From assembly GCA_945869695.1 (NCBI GenBank), contig CAMBPV010000010.1:1-49042 (forward strand): DNA of 49,042 nt, read 5' to 3'. This stretch comes from Prosthecobacter debontii. GTDB taxonomy: Bacteria; Verrucomicrobiota; Verrucomicrobiia; Verrucomicrobiales; Verrucomicrobiaceae. Of the stretch, positions 7,375 to 16,818 are shown piece after piece; positions within the stretch are counted from its first letter, which is position 1; each line of letters begins with the position of its first letter. Under the pieces are notes generated by a model. That model saw nothing but the letters and a program-made list of their open reading frames with translations. It made no database searches and had not been told where the DNA came from. Made by a program: the position numbers and the translations under genes.

Positions 7375-8345
7375 CAATGAGCGGCGATCCGTTGGAAAAT
7401 TTTGGGGATTTCGAGATTTGCTGCTGCCTTTTTCGGTTCTTTGGGATCCAGGTTCTGTTGCAGTTCTTCAGGGCTGACAGCGGATGCCACTCCACCCGAA
7501 GGCACACTGCCTCTGGCAACCCAGACCAGAGCATTGAGCACCGTTTTCCGGAATGAGTCATTTCCCCAATTCAGGTGAAAATGGCCGCCGGTAAAACCAA
7601 AACCGCGTCCGCCATCCTCTCGCTCGACTGCCCACATCATGGCCTCGGACAGGCCCTTCTCCGCTTGGATGTGAGGATACGGTCCCTTCGGGTAAACATA
7701 AGGTCCGTCACGAGTCGCATCGGAGGGTGCCGCCACCAGAATAGGCACAAAGGACGATTTTCCTGCGGTCACCACTCGGGTGCCGTCTCCAAATACGGGG
7801 CGAAAGCGCATGTTCATATACCACTCATCCTTGATTTGAAAGGGTAGGACACCCGAAGTGATCGGGTGAGTGGGGAAACTGTCGAAACGGGGCTCCCACA
7901 TCGGGTTGCATGAGTATTGATGCTCATAGTGACCACCCAGCCATTCTTTGAACTCCGCACCTCCGTTGTCAGCCAACACTTCCACGCCATAGTGCATGGC
8001 ACCGAAGCCGACTCCCTTCGCCATCAGGGCGGTGAGAGTCTTCAAGTGATCCCCCTGAACTGCGGGATGTTTGGCTCCGCCGTCCGAGTAAATCACGACA
8101 GCATCCGCATCGGCAAAAGTCGATTCATCGCTGACCCAGCCTTGATCATGTCGGTCCACTTTCAGACCGGGTACTTCCGCGAGGCATTTTTCGAGAATCA
8201 GTGATCCCGCACGGAATTCATGTTGGAGCGGTGGATGAGAGGGTTTTCCGGCGATGATTACCAGCTTGTGCTTGCCATCAGCGGTGATCGCTGAGGAAAA
8301 GGTTGTGAGCGAAAAGAGTGCAAAGATTGAAATAGGGATTTTCAT
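7374..8345 (-). CDS. Exported ThuA-like domain protein
   Basis: A 323-residue protein with a signal peptide (about residues 1-20) followed by a ThuA-like, glutamine-amidotransferase-type fold: KLVIIAGKPSH at the first strand, DADAVVIYSDGGAKHP, GVGFGAMHYGVE, and the FGFTGGHFHLNWGND segment near the end of the domain. ThuA-like proteins are very common in Planctomycetes and Verrucomicrobiota, usually with genes for sugar and polysaccharide use; the exact reaction is mostly unknown. A tail of about 50 residues (Pro, Lys, Ala rich) follows the domain. It is translationally coupled to the folate cyclo-ligase downstream, with no obvious functional link. Confidence 0.82.
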   Translation of the reverse strand: MKIPISIFALFSLTTFSSAITADGKHKLVIIAGKPSHPPLQHEFRAGSLILEKCLAEVPGLKVDRHDQGWVSDESTFADADAVVIYSDGGAKHPAVQGDHLKTLTALMAKGVGFGAMHYGVEVLADNGGAEFKEWLGGHYEHQYSCNPMWEPRFDSFPTHPITSGVLPFQIKDEWYMNMRFRPVFGDGTRVVTAGKSSFVPILVAAPSDATRDGPYVYPKGPYPHIQAEKGLSEAMMWAVEREDGGRGFGFTGGHFHLNWGNDSFRKTVLNALVWVARGSVPSGGVASAVSPEELQQNLDPKEPKKAAANLEIPKIFQRIAAH

Positions 8346-8570
8346 GCAGAGTGTGCTTCACGCTCCGCAATGGAAGCGACGCTACAAGGGAAAAATGAGG
8401 CGCACTTCATGCGTGGGTATTGCGTGTTGGACCATTTTGGGGGCAGGCTCGTTTTTGCGGGCGGTTTGAGATCTGATGATAGTGACTAGAATTTAGATGC
8501 TTGACCTGAGGGCCTGAATTTCACATGCTGCGCTTCGTTTGAAAATTTACACAGGTCCCATCTCCCCGCG

Positions 8571-9530
8571 ATGAATCTCCGAGAACAACTGCGCCACATC
8601 CTACCGGAGTTCCTACCCTCGAATCCGAATGAGGCGGTGAAGGGGACGGATCTTATACGCTTGGTGAGACTGCGTCTGGGTGACGAGTATAGCGATGCGA
8701 CCCTCCGCTACCATTTTTCGATCCTATCTTACGATCCGACTTCACCCATAGCCAAGGTGGATCAGGGACAGGGCTACTATCAGAGGCAGAAGAAGCCGAG
8801 TGGTTCAGGCGGTCATGCCCTGCGAACAGGTCTTTTTGAGCCTGCCAGTCCCGAAGGAGATGCGGCGAGGATGCGGTTTCAAAGAGTGGCGGCTATTTAT
8901 GAGCGACTGAGTGAAATCCGGGGAAATTTTCCCTTTCAGTTGAATGGAAGAAATGGATTCTCACCTGATCTCAATGGGGACTGGGAGGTGCCCGACTTTG
9001 TGACGGCGGACTGGGATCTCGATGCCTCATCAGAGGAATCGCTTCGATTTGATGAATCGATGATTAATCTCAGGCGGCACTTGGGTGGCCCCGAGGTGAG
9101 TCTGAGTGGAATCCAGCTGAAACTCGGAGTGACTTTGGATACCTACTCAGGGGACTTTTTTCAGGCTCTGAGCGCAACCCGGTGGACGATCAAGAGCGAG
9201 CTTGTCATTGCGGAATCCCTGAGTGACGAAGCGCTCGTGGACTCGCTGAGAAACTTGGGTCATCAGTTTGGTGTCGGCATAACCTCATTGGGCATCGACG
9301 TCACCCGATTGGACGATCTGCCTTCTCCGATGGAATTGCTGAGCCTGAGTGCCGCTGAGTTTGAAGCTGTGCACAGTTTGCTCCACATCCAGAGGGTGAC
9401 CTTGGCCACTCAGCGAAACACCATCGATTGGACTGCGCTGTCGGCCCTGAGGAAGAAGCACGATTCCGTGTCGGAGATGGCGAGATGGTTGGCCGCCTGT
9501 CTGGAGAAGCGGAGCCCTCTGAGATCTTAG
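8571..9530 (+). CDS. Protein of unknown function, possible wHTH plus nuclease-like C-terminal domain
   Basis: A 319-residue soluble protein with no signal or membrane segment. The first 75 residues (REQLRHILPEFLP, then KGTDLIRLVRLRL and ATLRYHFSILSYDP) read like a winged-helix domain. A middle region of about 80 residues follows. The C-terminal part (FFQALSATRWTIKSELVIAESLSDEALVDSLRNLGHQFGVGITSLGID) resembles the restriction-endonuclease-like fold of uncharacterised COG2958-type proteins, but I cannot confirm catalytic residues. The assignment is only a fold suggestion. It ends one base before the convergent PSCyt/DUF1553 gene. The ATG at 8571 gives a clean start. Confidence 0.6.
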   Translation: MNLREQLRHILPEFLPSNPNEAVKGTDLIRLVRLRLGDEYSDATLRYHFSILSYDPTSPIAKVDQGQGYYQRQKKPSGSGGHALRTGLFEPASPEGDAARMRFQRVAAIYERLSEIRGNFPFQLNGRNGFSPDLNGDWEVPDFVTADWDLDASSEESLRFDESMINLRRHLGGPEVSLSGIQLKLGVTLDTYSGDFFQALSATRWTIKSELVIAESLSDEALVDSLRNLGHQFGVGITSLGIDVTRLDDLPSPMELLSLSAAEFEAVHSLLHIQRVTLATQRNTIDWTALSALRKKHDSVSEMARWLAACLEKRSPLRS

Positions 9531-9531
9531 T

Positions 9532-12393
9532 CTACTTCAAAAAACGAAATTCGGGGGTGGCCCAGAGCGTCTGGATCAGTCGTGCCCAAGCATCTTGAAT
9601 CAACCCGGATTCTGCATTTGCTGAGGCACTTGAATTAATGAACTCAAGCGAGGCCGTGAGTTCGGCCTCAGTCGGGGGCCTGCCAAAGGAAAGCTGAAAG
9701 ACTCGGTGGATTTTCACTGCGTTTTTGGATGAGTCTTCCAGTAGGCGATCAGCCGCTGCACGAGCTTCATCAATCACGAAGCTGGAGTTGGTCATGAACA
9801 GCGCCTGTGTGGCGACTGTGCTGGTTGTCCTTTGAGGGATGGGCTGGTTGATGTCCGCAAAATCGAAGACTTCAAACAAGGGGTGCCGAACATTCCGAAA
9901 AGCAGGTGTGTAGAGGCTGCGTCGGCGGTCAATATATTTGAAATTGTATTCCAAGTTCTGGGTCTCGGCGCTATTGGAGTCTGCCTTATTTGCACTGAGA
10001 TTGGGGCCGCCGATGCCGCCTTCGAGCCTGCCGGAAACGCTGAGCATGGCGTCACGCAAACACTCGGCATCGAGCCGCTTCCGGTTCATTCGAGACAGGA
10101 GTCGATTGTCGGGATCGATGTCTTTGAGGCGGGGAGATTGGAAGCCGAGATCTGAGGATTGACGGTAAGTGCGTGATTCAACAATCAATTGCACCAGTTT
10201 CCGGGTGCTCCAACCCTCCTTCATGAAGCGGAGAGCCAGATAATCCAACAATTCGGGGTGTGAGGGAGCTTCTCCGGTGACTCCGAAATTGTCCGTCGTT
10301 CTCACGAGTCCCGCGCCCATGAGCCAGTTCCAAACACGATTGACGTAAACACGGGCCGTGAGTGGATGCTGAGGATCGGTTAACCAGTGTGCCAGTTGCA
10401 AGCGGCCGCTCTCTTTCGCTAGAATCTGGGGGGCTTCTCCCCGCATGGCGACCTGTAAGAAACCGCGAGGCACGCGATCTCCCAAATTTCGGATGTTCCC
10501 ACGGATGTGAATCGGGCTGTCCTCGGGCTGGGTGTCATCCATGACCGACATGACTTCCGGGCGCGGTTGGGATGATTTCAGGAATTCCTTGAGCTGCTTT
10601 TCGAGTTGCGAGAGTTTTGATTTCAGATCGGTGTTTTCCGTCTTTGTGACGGGGGAGTCTTTGAACTCTTTAGTGCCCTGAGGGATGAACTGAACGGCGT
10701 CGATTGCCACATAGCCCTGGGTGCCTCCATTTGAGATCAGGACGTAGCCTTGGCTGCTTTCTTCGAATCGAAATACGCCGAGCGACGAAAAGGCGAGACC
10801 CTCGATCTTCTCGGTCTTTGCTTTGAAGGGCACCAGATCTTCTCCATCTGCGTGAAAGATCGTGACGTCAACAGACTCAGCACGAGTGGGACCTGCGTTG
10901 TGGGCAACGCGGACTTCATATTTACCGGTGGTTGGGATTTTGGGAGTGAACGAAAGGGTGCGTGCGCCCTTTTCTTGATTTTCATCGTGGGAGTACCCAC
11001 TGCCAATGTAGGGTTTGGTTCGAGAAGAGATCTTCCAAGTCCCGACCTTCATGGCCTCGGTGTCATCGATGACAATGCCTTCCAAATCGCCAATGGCCAA
11101 GGCGCTACTGCCTTTGGGGCGGATTCCCGAACCGGAGGCTCGAAGTTGGTCTTTCAAACTGGCGATTTCACTCTTCAATTCATTGATCTTCTCCTCGGAT
11201 CGGCGTGCTGCAATCTCCGCCTCTCCGTCCAGTGGCAAGGGGCGATCAATCCAATGCGCTACGTTGTCCGTGTAGTTTTTCAAAGTCTGGGTGCTGCGCA
11301 GAATCCCGGCGAGCGCGTAGTAGTCCCGAGTGGGAATCGGATCAAACTTGTGGTCATGGCAACGGGCGCATCCGATGGTCATGCCAAGAAACGATTTCCC
11401 CAGGGTATCCAACTGCTCGTCCACGATGTCCATGCGGAGGAGTTGTTTGTCCTGCTCCTCATAATTGGTGGCCCCTAGGGTGAGAAAACCAGTAGCTGTA
11501 AGGTGTCGACGTCGCTCTGCTGCATCGGCAAAGGGGAGGAGATCCCCTGCGATTTGCTCCGTGAGAAAGCGGTCCAAGGGGGTGTCTTTTTGGAATGACT
11601 CGATCACATAGTCGCGGTATCTCCACGCATCTTTGAAGGGGAGCGTTCGACCTCCGCCGGACGACTCTGCGAATCGAACGAGGTCCAGCCAATGGGAGGA
11701 CCAGCGTTCCGCAAAAGAGGGGGAATCGAGTAACTGCGCGATCAGGCTTTCAACTTCCCGGTCGTCGTTCTCGGGCGGTGGCAAACCTGCGAGATCAAAG
11801 GATAGGCGCCGGCGAAGGTCAGTCTGACTCGCTTCCGGGGCAGGAGATAGTCCTTTTTTTTCAAGCTCAGCCAGAATAAAATGATCGATCTCATTGCGAG
11901 GCCAATCTTTTAATTTCACTGCGGGTGGTTTGATGGTTTGAGCAGGTTTGAAGGACCAAAACTCACGTCCTTCAGCTACCGACAGGGCTTTTTGGCGGGA
12001 ATGAATTGCTGCCGCAGGCGCTTCCCTCGGATCGACCGCACCCTTGGCGATCCACTCTTCCAAATCACGGATGGCGGAAGCACTGAGTTTCCTTTTGGGC
12101 GGCATCTTCAGGTCTCGATCTGCGTAGCTGACCGCCTTACTCAGTAGACTGGCTTGAGGATTTCCGGGTGAAATTGGTGAGCCAGAGTCTCCACCGCGCT
12201 TCCATCCCTCTCGTGAATCCAGGCGGAGATTTCCCTTTTGCTTTTCGGCTCCGTGGCACTGCTGGCAGTGCTCCGCAAAAAGGGGGCGAATGCGGGACTC
12301 AAAAAACGCCACCGAGTCTTGCTCCGCTGCGTTTCCGAGTGCGGATGCGAAAAGGAGAGGGAGGATCGTTAAGGTAGTGAATCGCGCAGGCAT
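9532..12393 (-). CDS. Planctomycete-type cytochrome c / DUF1549 / DUF1553 (PSD1) protein
   Basis: A 953-residue exported protein counted from the ATG at 12391-12393, which gives a good signal peptide (MPARFTTLTILPLLFASALG). Domain order: PSCyt1 cytochrome c domain with heme motif CQQCH at residues 43-47 and a later MPPKRKL that could supply the axial Met; DUF1549/PSCyt2 with a second CxxCH (CARCHDHKFDP); a golvesin-like beta domain in the middle (YEVRVAHNAG...GYVAIDAVQFIP); and DUF1553/PSD1 ending WATPEFRFL. The family is typical of Planctomycetes and Verrucomicrobiota, and is thought to link surface or periplasmic degradation to electron flow; substrates are not known. The usual DUF1501 partner gene is absent. 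It lies 57 bp after the transpeptidase-like gene on the same strand. Confidence 0.9.
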   Translation of the reverse strand: MPARFTTLTILPLLFASALGNAAEQDSVAFFESRIRPLFAEHCQQCHGAEKQKGNLRLDSREGWKRGGDSGSPISPGNPQASLLSKAVSYADRDLKMPPKRKLSASAIRDLEEWIAKGAVDPREAPAAAIHSRQKALSVAEGREFWSFKPAQTIKPPAVKLKDWPRNEIDHFILAELEKKGLSPAPEASQTDLRRRLSFDLAGLPPPENDDREVESLIAQLLDSPSFAERWSSHWLDLVRFAESSGGGRTLPFKDAWRYRDYVIESFQKDTPLDRFLTEQIAGDLLPFADAAERRRHLTATGFLTLGATNYEEQDKQLLRMDIVDEQLDTLGKSFLGMTIGCARCHDHKFDPIPTRDYYALAGILRSTQTLKNYTDNVAHWIDRPLPLDGEAEIAARRSEEKINELKSEIASLKDQLRASGSGIRPKGSSALAIGDLEGIVIDDTEAMKVGTWKISSRTKPYIGSGYSHDENQEKGARTLSFTPKIPTTGKYEVRVAHNAGPTRAESVDVTIFHADGEDLVPFKAKTEKIEGLAFSSLGVFRFEESSQGYVLISNGGTQGYVAIDAVQFIPQGTKEFKDSPVTKTENTDLKSKLSQLEKQLKEFLKSSQPRPEVMSVMDDTQPEDSPIHIRGNIRNLGDRVPRGFLQVAMRGEAPQILAKESGRLQLAHWLTDPQHPLTARVYVNRVWNWLMGAGLVRTTDNFGVTGEAPSHPELLDYLALRFMKEGWSTRKLVQLIVESRTYRQSSDLGFQSPRLKDIDPDNRLLSRMNRKRLDAECLRDAMLSVSGRLEGGIGGPNLSANKADSNSAETQNLEYNFKYIDRRRSLYTPAFRNVRHPLFEVFDFADINQPIPQRTTSTVATQALFMTNSSFVIDEARAAADRLLEDSSKNAVKIHRVFQLSFGRPPTEAELTASLEFINSSASANAESGLIQDAWARLIQTLWATPEFRFLK

Positions 12394-12450
12394 CGACCCC
12401 AAGCCAAACGACTCCCGGTATGGGGCTCTTTCAAGAGCATGTCCCCGCAA

Positions 12451-13257
12451 TCAGGGAAGTCGCCACGGCCCGCGTAGAGCTGCGTAATCAGCCTGAGGCA
12501 GAAGGACGTAATACGGCGAAGCACGAGGGTCCAACCACCGAATGAGATTTTCCAAGTCTAAGACCGCCATCGTGGTGCAGCCAGCGCTCGGTGTTTTGGG
12601 GCCCCGACGCACATGGAAAAAGATAGCGCTGCCATAGCCTGGTGCTGCCGGATTTTGATTGTGCCGGATCTCGAGCATCCATTTGTAAGCAGCATCTCCA
12701 AGTCGCATTTTTTGTTTTTCAAACCATGGAGGAACATTGTTTGGGTCCACTCTCACATGACGGTTATAGAGTGGATTTTGGGAGTCATCGATATAGGCAT
12801 CCCAAGGGCCAACTCGAATGTAAGGCCAGCGTGCGCCTGGGGGAGGAGCTCCAGCGTAGCCGAAAAGGGAACCCAACTGAAATACCCCAGCCGGAGCTTT
12901 CCAATCTTTCTCCACTTTCATAGGGATTCCGTTACGCGGCGGCTGAAAAGACCCTCTGCCCCACGCAAGTCCACCGCGGCCCAATAAAACGGGCACGCCG
13001 CGGGCGAAGACGGCTTGCCAGGGCGAGGAAGCGGAAGGCCGCTGATAGGCCTGAAGAACTGCCGTGTTTGAGCTCCAATCAGCGGATTGAGCCACGATTA
13101 CTTGCCGAACTTCGGCTCCTAGTTGGCCAAAAGATATCGAAGTAGAAATCAGGAGAAAAGCGTAACATGCCCACGTCTGAGCCTTCAGAATCAGGTTTTT
13201 TCCAAAAAAGTGACACCCGATTGTTTTTTGGGATTGCATTATTTGGCGGATTTTCAT
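12451..13257 (-). CDS. Exported L,D-transpeptidase-like (YkuD-type) protein
   Basis: From the ATG at 13255-13257 the protein is 268 residues with an N-terminal hydrophobic segment (TWACYAFLLISTSISFG) that fits a signal peptide or anchor. The rest resembles the COG3786/YkuD-type L,D-transpeptidase fold, which forms 3-3 crosslinks in peptidoglycan or attaches proteins to it. EKDWKAPAGVFQLG matches the typical K-x-D-xx-TPAG-xF segment, and SAIFFHVRRGPKTPSAGCTTM matches the H-(x)n-S/T-x-GC motif, with the Cys as nucleophile. An ATG at 13239 is an alternative start. The in-frame extension to 13380 has no ATG and is rejected. Confidence 0.8.
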   Translation of the reverse strand: MKIRQIMQSQKTIGCHFFGKNLILKAQTWACYAFLLISTSISFGQLGAEVRQVIVAQSADWSSNTAVLQAYQRPSASSPWQAVFARGVPVLLGRGGLAWGRGSFQPPRNGIPMKVEKDWKAPAGVFQLGSLFGYAGAPPPGARWPYIRVGPWDAYIDDSQNPLYNRHVRVDPNNVPPWFEKQKMRLGDAAYKWMLEIRHNQNPAAPGYGSAIFFHVRRGPKTPSAGCTTMAVLDLENLIRWLDPRASPYYVLLPQADYAALRGPWRLP

Positions 13258-13541
13258 TAAATCGAGCTTACAGCCCTGCCGGTTGTTGGGTTTCAGGTTT
13301 TGGGGGTTTTTTGCCTGAGGTCTTTGCCGGCAGGGTTTCTTCGTTTTTACGCTTGAGATCGAGTTTGGGCAAGGCGTCAATCGAAACAGTTAAGAGCAGC
13401 AGCGAAATCGATCGAATTAGAAGATTTTTTATTGAATTGATGGTTCATCCTAAATGGGATTCTGAAATGCTTGATATTTTGCTTTTCATTCAATTTTTCT
13501 TCTATCGAAGGTGAGGCCGGTTAACCAACTTATCTTCCAAT

Positions 13542-14227
13542 GTGAAAAATCGTATTCTCCCCGCTGCTGATCCTCGCGTTGCTCCTAAGGAGGCCCTGTT
13601 TCAATCCAATGCTTCTGGCTGGGAGTTGTCACTGGGGGCACAATTGCGTGAGTTCAATGTGGACTGGAATACACGCTCGTGGCCAGACTATGAGGCTACA
13701 AGCTGGAATGGCGGTGACGATGAAGCCGCCTTCGGTGGCGTTGTGCAGTTAGGGAAAGACCTCTCGAATAACGGATCGACAGTCATCCGCTTCGAAATGG
13801 GTTACGGCTGCTCTCGCGTCGATTTTCATTCGGGTGAGATCACCGTTGGGGATACAGAGGAGGAAATCTACACGCTTGATATTTCGAAGCTCAACGTCTC
13901 GGTTCACCAGATCCATGCCGGACTAAGTCTTTCGAAGGAGATCGGCAGAAAACTGGAAATTGGCTTGGCTTTTGGGCCCTCAATCGCGCTGATCAACACG
14001 GATTTTGATGCCAATCAAGAGGTGTTTGAAGAGATTCGAGAGGATGTGGGTCCCTACCGTGATAGCCGCGGCCTGAGCGAGTCCGATACCCGTGCAGTGT
14101 TCGGGATCTATGGCGAGGCTCGCGCTCGATACCAAGTGAATGACAAAGTTTTCTCCGTGGCAACTTCGGGGCCAAGCTGGACCCGAAGTCTTTCAGCGTT
14201 GGCGTGAAGATCGGATTCAAGTATTAG
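13542..14227 (+). pseudogene. Frameshifted outer-membrane beta-barrel-like protein gene
   Basis: The main frame runs 13542-14207 from a GTG and reads as an exported beta-strand-rich protein (GWELSLGAQLREFNVDW, RFEMGYG, HAGLSLSKEI, LEIGLAFGPS). It ends in SVATSGPSWTRSLSALA. In the neighbouring frame the same bases continue as GNFGAKLDPKSFSVGVKIGFKY and stop at 14225-14227, an alternating amphipathic strand ending in an aromatic, as barrel proteins do. One missing base near the GTGGCAAC at 14157-14164 would join them. The first codons also look shifted: bases just after the GTG read, in another frame, as KIVFSPLLILALLL, a good signal peptide missing from the main frame. Either a decaying gene or sequencing error. 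Family not recognised. Confidence 0.65.
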
Positions 14228-14236
14228 TTCACGGCG

Positions 14237-15592
14237 CTATTTGCCAATGCAGAACTGGCGGAAAATCTGATCGAGAACTTCTTCGCCGTCGATCTGGCCG
14301 ACGACTTGTCCTAGAGCTTGGAGGGCTTCTCTGAGGTCGAGGGCGATGAACTCGGGTGCCTGGGTCTCGCGAAGGGCAGAGGCGGCGGCTTCGAGGTGAT
14401 CTGCAACGCGTTGGAAGCAGCTCTGATGTCGTGCGTTGATGGCGAGGGGATGATCTCCGAGGAGGGGGCCGCTGCGGAGGACAAGATCTCGGATGGCCGA
14501 GCGAATTGCGTCAATGCCTTCGGAGGTTAGGCAAGAGACGGGAATGCCGGTGCTTTTGGACCACGAGGCGTCGATGGTTTGGTCCGCTTTATTGAGAATC
14601 AAAATATGGCGCTGACTGGCGTGAGTACTCAAAGAAACGCGGTTGGCTTTCTCGGCTGGCTGGCTGGCATCGACGACTTCTAGGATAAGGTCCGCACGCT
14701 CCATTTCCCGTGCCGTGCGGGCAATGCCGGACTGCTCGATGGTGTCGTCACTCTGCCGAAGCCCTGCTGTGTCAACCAACCGAAGGGGGATACCGTGGAC
14801 TTGGATGAATTCTTCGATGGTGTCTCGTGTCGTGCCTGCTCGGGGACTGACGATGGCGCGCTCAAAGCCGGTGAGGAGATTGAGGAGGCTGGATTTACCA
14901 ACATTGGGCTCGCCACAAATGACCGTGCGCGCGCCCTGACGGAGGAGTCGACCGTGCTCGGAGGTAGCGAGGAGTTGCTGAGTCTGGGTAAGAAGGGCGC
15001 TGAGTCTGGCCTGTAAAGCTTCTCCCGTTTCTGGGGAGATGTCCTCGTCTGGAAAGTCGATGTAGGCTTCAATGTGCGCGAGGATTGCAATAAGCCCGGT
15101 CCGCATGGTGTCGGCTTGTTTTCCAATGCGGCCTTCGAGTTGCTCATTGGCAGCGCGAACGGCGAGGGTGCTCTGGGCGTGAATCAGATCCATCACGGCC
15201 TCCGCCTGTGTCAGATCCATTTTGCCATTCAAGAAGGCTCGTTGAGTGAACTCTCCTGCATCCGCTTGACGCGCTCCATGGTGGAGGAGGGAACTGAGAA
15301 CTTTTTGGGTAACCAAGATGCCGCCGTGGCAATGAATCTCGGCGGTGTCTTCACCTGTGTAACTCGCCGGACCTTGAAACAGAATGCCGAGTGCATGGTC
15401 GATGACCGAGCCATCCGGGCCGAGGACATGACCGAGATGAGTGGCGCGAGGAGTCAGTTCAGAAACGGGACGCCGAGCGCGAAAAGCTCTCCCCAAGATG
15501 GTATGGGCCTGCGGGCCTGTGAGCCGAACCACGCTGATGGCTGCCTCCCCCACAGAGGTGGAGATGGCGGCGATGGTGTCGGTAGTTGTCAT
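14237..15592 (-). CDS. mnmE: tRNA modification GTPase MnmE
   Basis: MnmE works with MnmG to add the carboxymethylaminomethyl group to wobble uridine-34 of certain tRNAs, using methylene-THF, FAD and GTP. The 451-residue protein has the usual length. It has the N-terminal folate-binding domain (DTIAAISTSVGEAAISVVRLTG), a central helical part, the G domain with Walker A GEPNVGKSS, RAGTTRDT, DTAGL and NKAD, and the invariant C-terminal FCIGK whose Cys is conserved in the family. The ATG at 15590-15592 is chosen because the family begins there; the open frame extends 16 codons upstream into the hisC tail. It is 11 bp after hisC and likely cotranscribed. Confidence 0.96.
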   Translation of the reverse strand: MTTTDTIAAISTSVGEAAISVVRLTGPQAHTILGRAFRARRPVSELTPRATHLGHVLGPDGSVIDHALGILFQGPASYTGEDTAEIHCHGGILVTQKVLSSLLHHGARQADAGEFTQRAFLNGKMDLTQAEAVMDLIHAQSTLAVRAANEQLEGRIGKQADTMRTGLIAILAHIEAYIDFPDEDISPETGEALQARLSALLTQTQQLLATSEHGRLLRQGARTVICGEPNVGKSSLLNLLTGFERAIVSPRAGTTRDTIEEFIQVHGIPLRLVDTAGLRQSDDTIEQSGIARTAREMERADLILEVVDASQPAEKANRVSLSTHASQRHILILNKADQTIDASWSKSTGIPVSCLTSEGIDAIRSAIRDLVLRSGPLLGDHPLAINARHQSCFQRVADHLEAAASALRETQAPEFIALDLREALQALGQVVGQIDGEEVLDQIFRQFCIGK

Positions 15593-15603
15593 GGATCGAT
15601 CAA

Positions 15604-16698
15604 TCAGCCCTGAAGAACTTCTTTGAGCACCTGAATGCAACGCTCACACTGCTCGGGGGTGCCCACGGATATGCGGACCCATTCGGGGAGCTTGTAAGCT
15701 GCCATGGCGCGGACGATGACGCCTTTGTCCATCATCCGACGGAAGACCTCATTTCCGTCACCTACTTTGACGAGCACAAAGTTAGCGTAGCTGGGAACAT
15801 AGGTGAGTCCCATGGCAGAGAATTGGGCCTCCAAGAAGGCACGGCCTTCGTCGGTGATCCGCTTGGTTTCATTCTGGTGCTCTTCATCGAGGAGTCCAGC
15901 GAGCGCGCCTGCTTGAGCGATGGAATTGGTGTTGAAAGGCTGGCGGGTGCGCTGAAGGATCTCGATGATTTCAGGTTTCCCGAGTCCGTATCCGATGCGG
16001 AGTCCAGCGAGTCCTTGAATCTTAGAGAAGGTGCGGAGGATGATCACATTCCGGCCCTCTCTCACGTATTTGAGTGTGTCTGGCGGGTTATCGAGGAACT
16101 CATAATACGCCTCGTCAAAAACCACCATGACGTGCGGAGGAACCTTCTCCATGAATCGGTCGATCTGCTCCTGAGTGACAAGAGTTCCGGTTGGGTTGTT
16201 TGGATTCGCGATGAAGATTTCTTTTGTGTTCGGCGTGATGGCGGCCGCCATGGCGTCGAGATCGTGAATCAGTCCAGGATCTGGCACTTCGATGGTGTCA
16301 GCACCGAACACTTTAGCCATCAGCTTGTAAACCAAGAAGGCGTGCTCGGCTGTGATGATATTGTCTCCCGGCTTCAAGAAGGCGTGGCCGATGAACTCGA
16401 TCACTTCATTGGAACCGCTGCCGAGGATGACGTTGTTTAACTCAAGGCCAAATTTATCTGCGATGGCGCGGCGGAGTTTCCAACCGCCTCCATCGGGGTA
16501 GATGTGGACCTCTCTGACCGCCTCTTGCATGGCAAGGAGGGCCTTTGGAGATGGACCGAGAGGGTTTTCATTGGAGGCCATCTTGATGATTTCCTCCGGA
16601 TGCAGGCCGCGCTCACGAGCGACTTCTTCGATGGGTTTCCCTGGCTCGTAGGCGACGAGATCTTTCAGTTGTGTGTTGGCGTAATCCCAGATGGACAT
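15604..16698 (-). CDS. hisC: Histidinol-phosphate aminotransferase
   Basis: A PLP enzyme of fold type I that transaminates imidazole-acetol phosphate to histidinol phosphate; similar enzymes also act on aromatic amino acids. From the ATG at 16696-16698 it has 364 residues. Seen are KMASNENPLGPSP near the N terminus, YPDGGGWKLRRAIA, ANPNNPTGT, DEAYYEF, and the PLP-lysine motif RTFSKIQGLAGLRIGYG. The C terminus keeps NFVLV and WVRISVGTPEQ. No other histidine gene is nearby; the neighbours are mnmE (11 bp downstream) and a SAF-domain dehydrogenase upstream. An aromatic or phenylpyruvate aminotransferase role is therefore an alternative. Confidence 0.9.
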   Translation of the reverse strand: MSIWDYANTQLKDLVAYEPGKPIEEVARERGLHPEEIIKMASNENPLGPSPKALLAMQEAVREVHIYPDGGGWKLRRAIADKFGLELNNVILGSGSNEVIEFIGHAFLKPGDNIITAEHAFLVYKLMAKVFGADTIEVPDPGLIHDLDAMAAAITPNTKEIFIANPNNPTGTLVTQEQIDRFMEKVPPHVMVVFDEAYYEFLDNPPDTLKYVREGRNVIILRTFSKIQGLAGLRIGYGLGKPEIIEILQRTRQPFNTNSIAQAGALAGLLDEEHQNETKRITDEGRAFLEAQFSAMGLTYVPSYANFVLVKVGDGNEVFRRMMDKGVIVRAMAAYKLPEWVRISVGTPEQCERCIQVLKEVLQG

Positions 16699-16818
16699 GG
16701 TGTGGCGTAAAATACGAGTGAAAAGGTTTCTCGCGCCGAAACGAAGTTCATGCAAATGAAACCGGAATCGCTGCCTGAAGCCGCGGATGGAATCGAAAGT
16801 CCAACGGGCAAATCTAAC

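Noticed and set aside
10750..11478. 242-residue open frame on the plus strand
   Set aside because: Entirely inside and antisense to the first DUF1553 gene; a codon-bias shadow.
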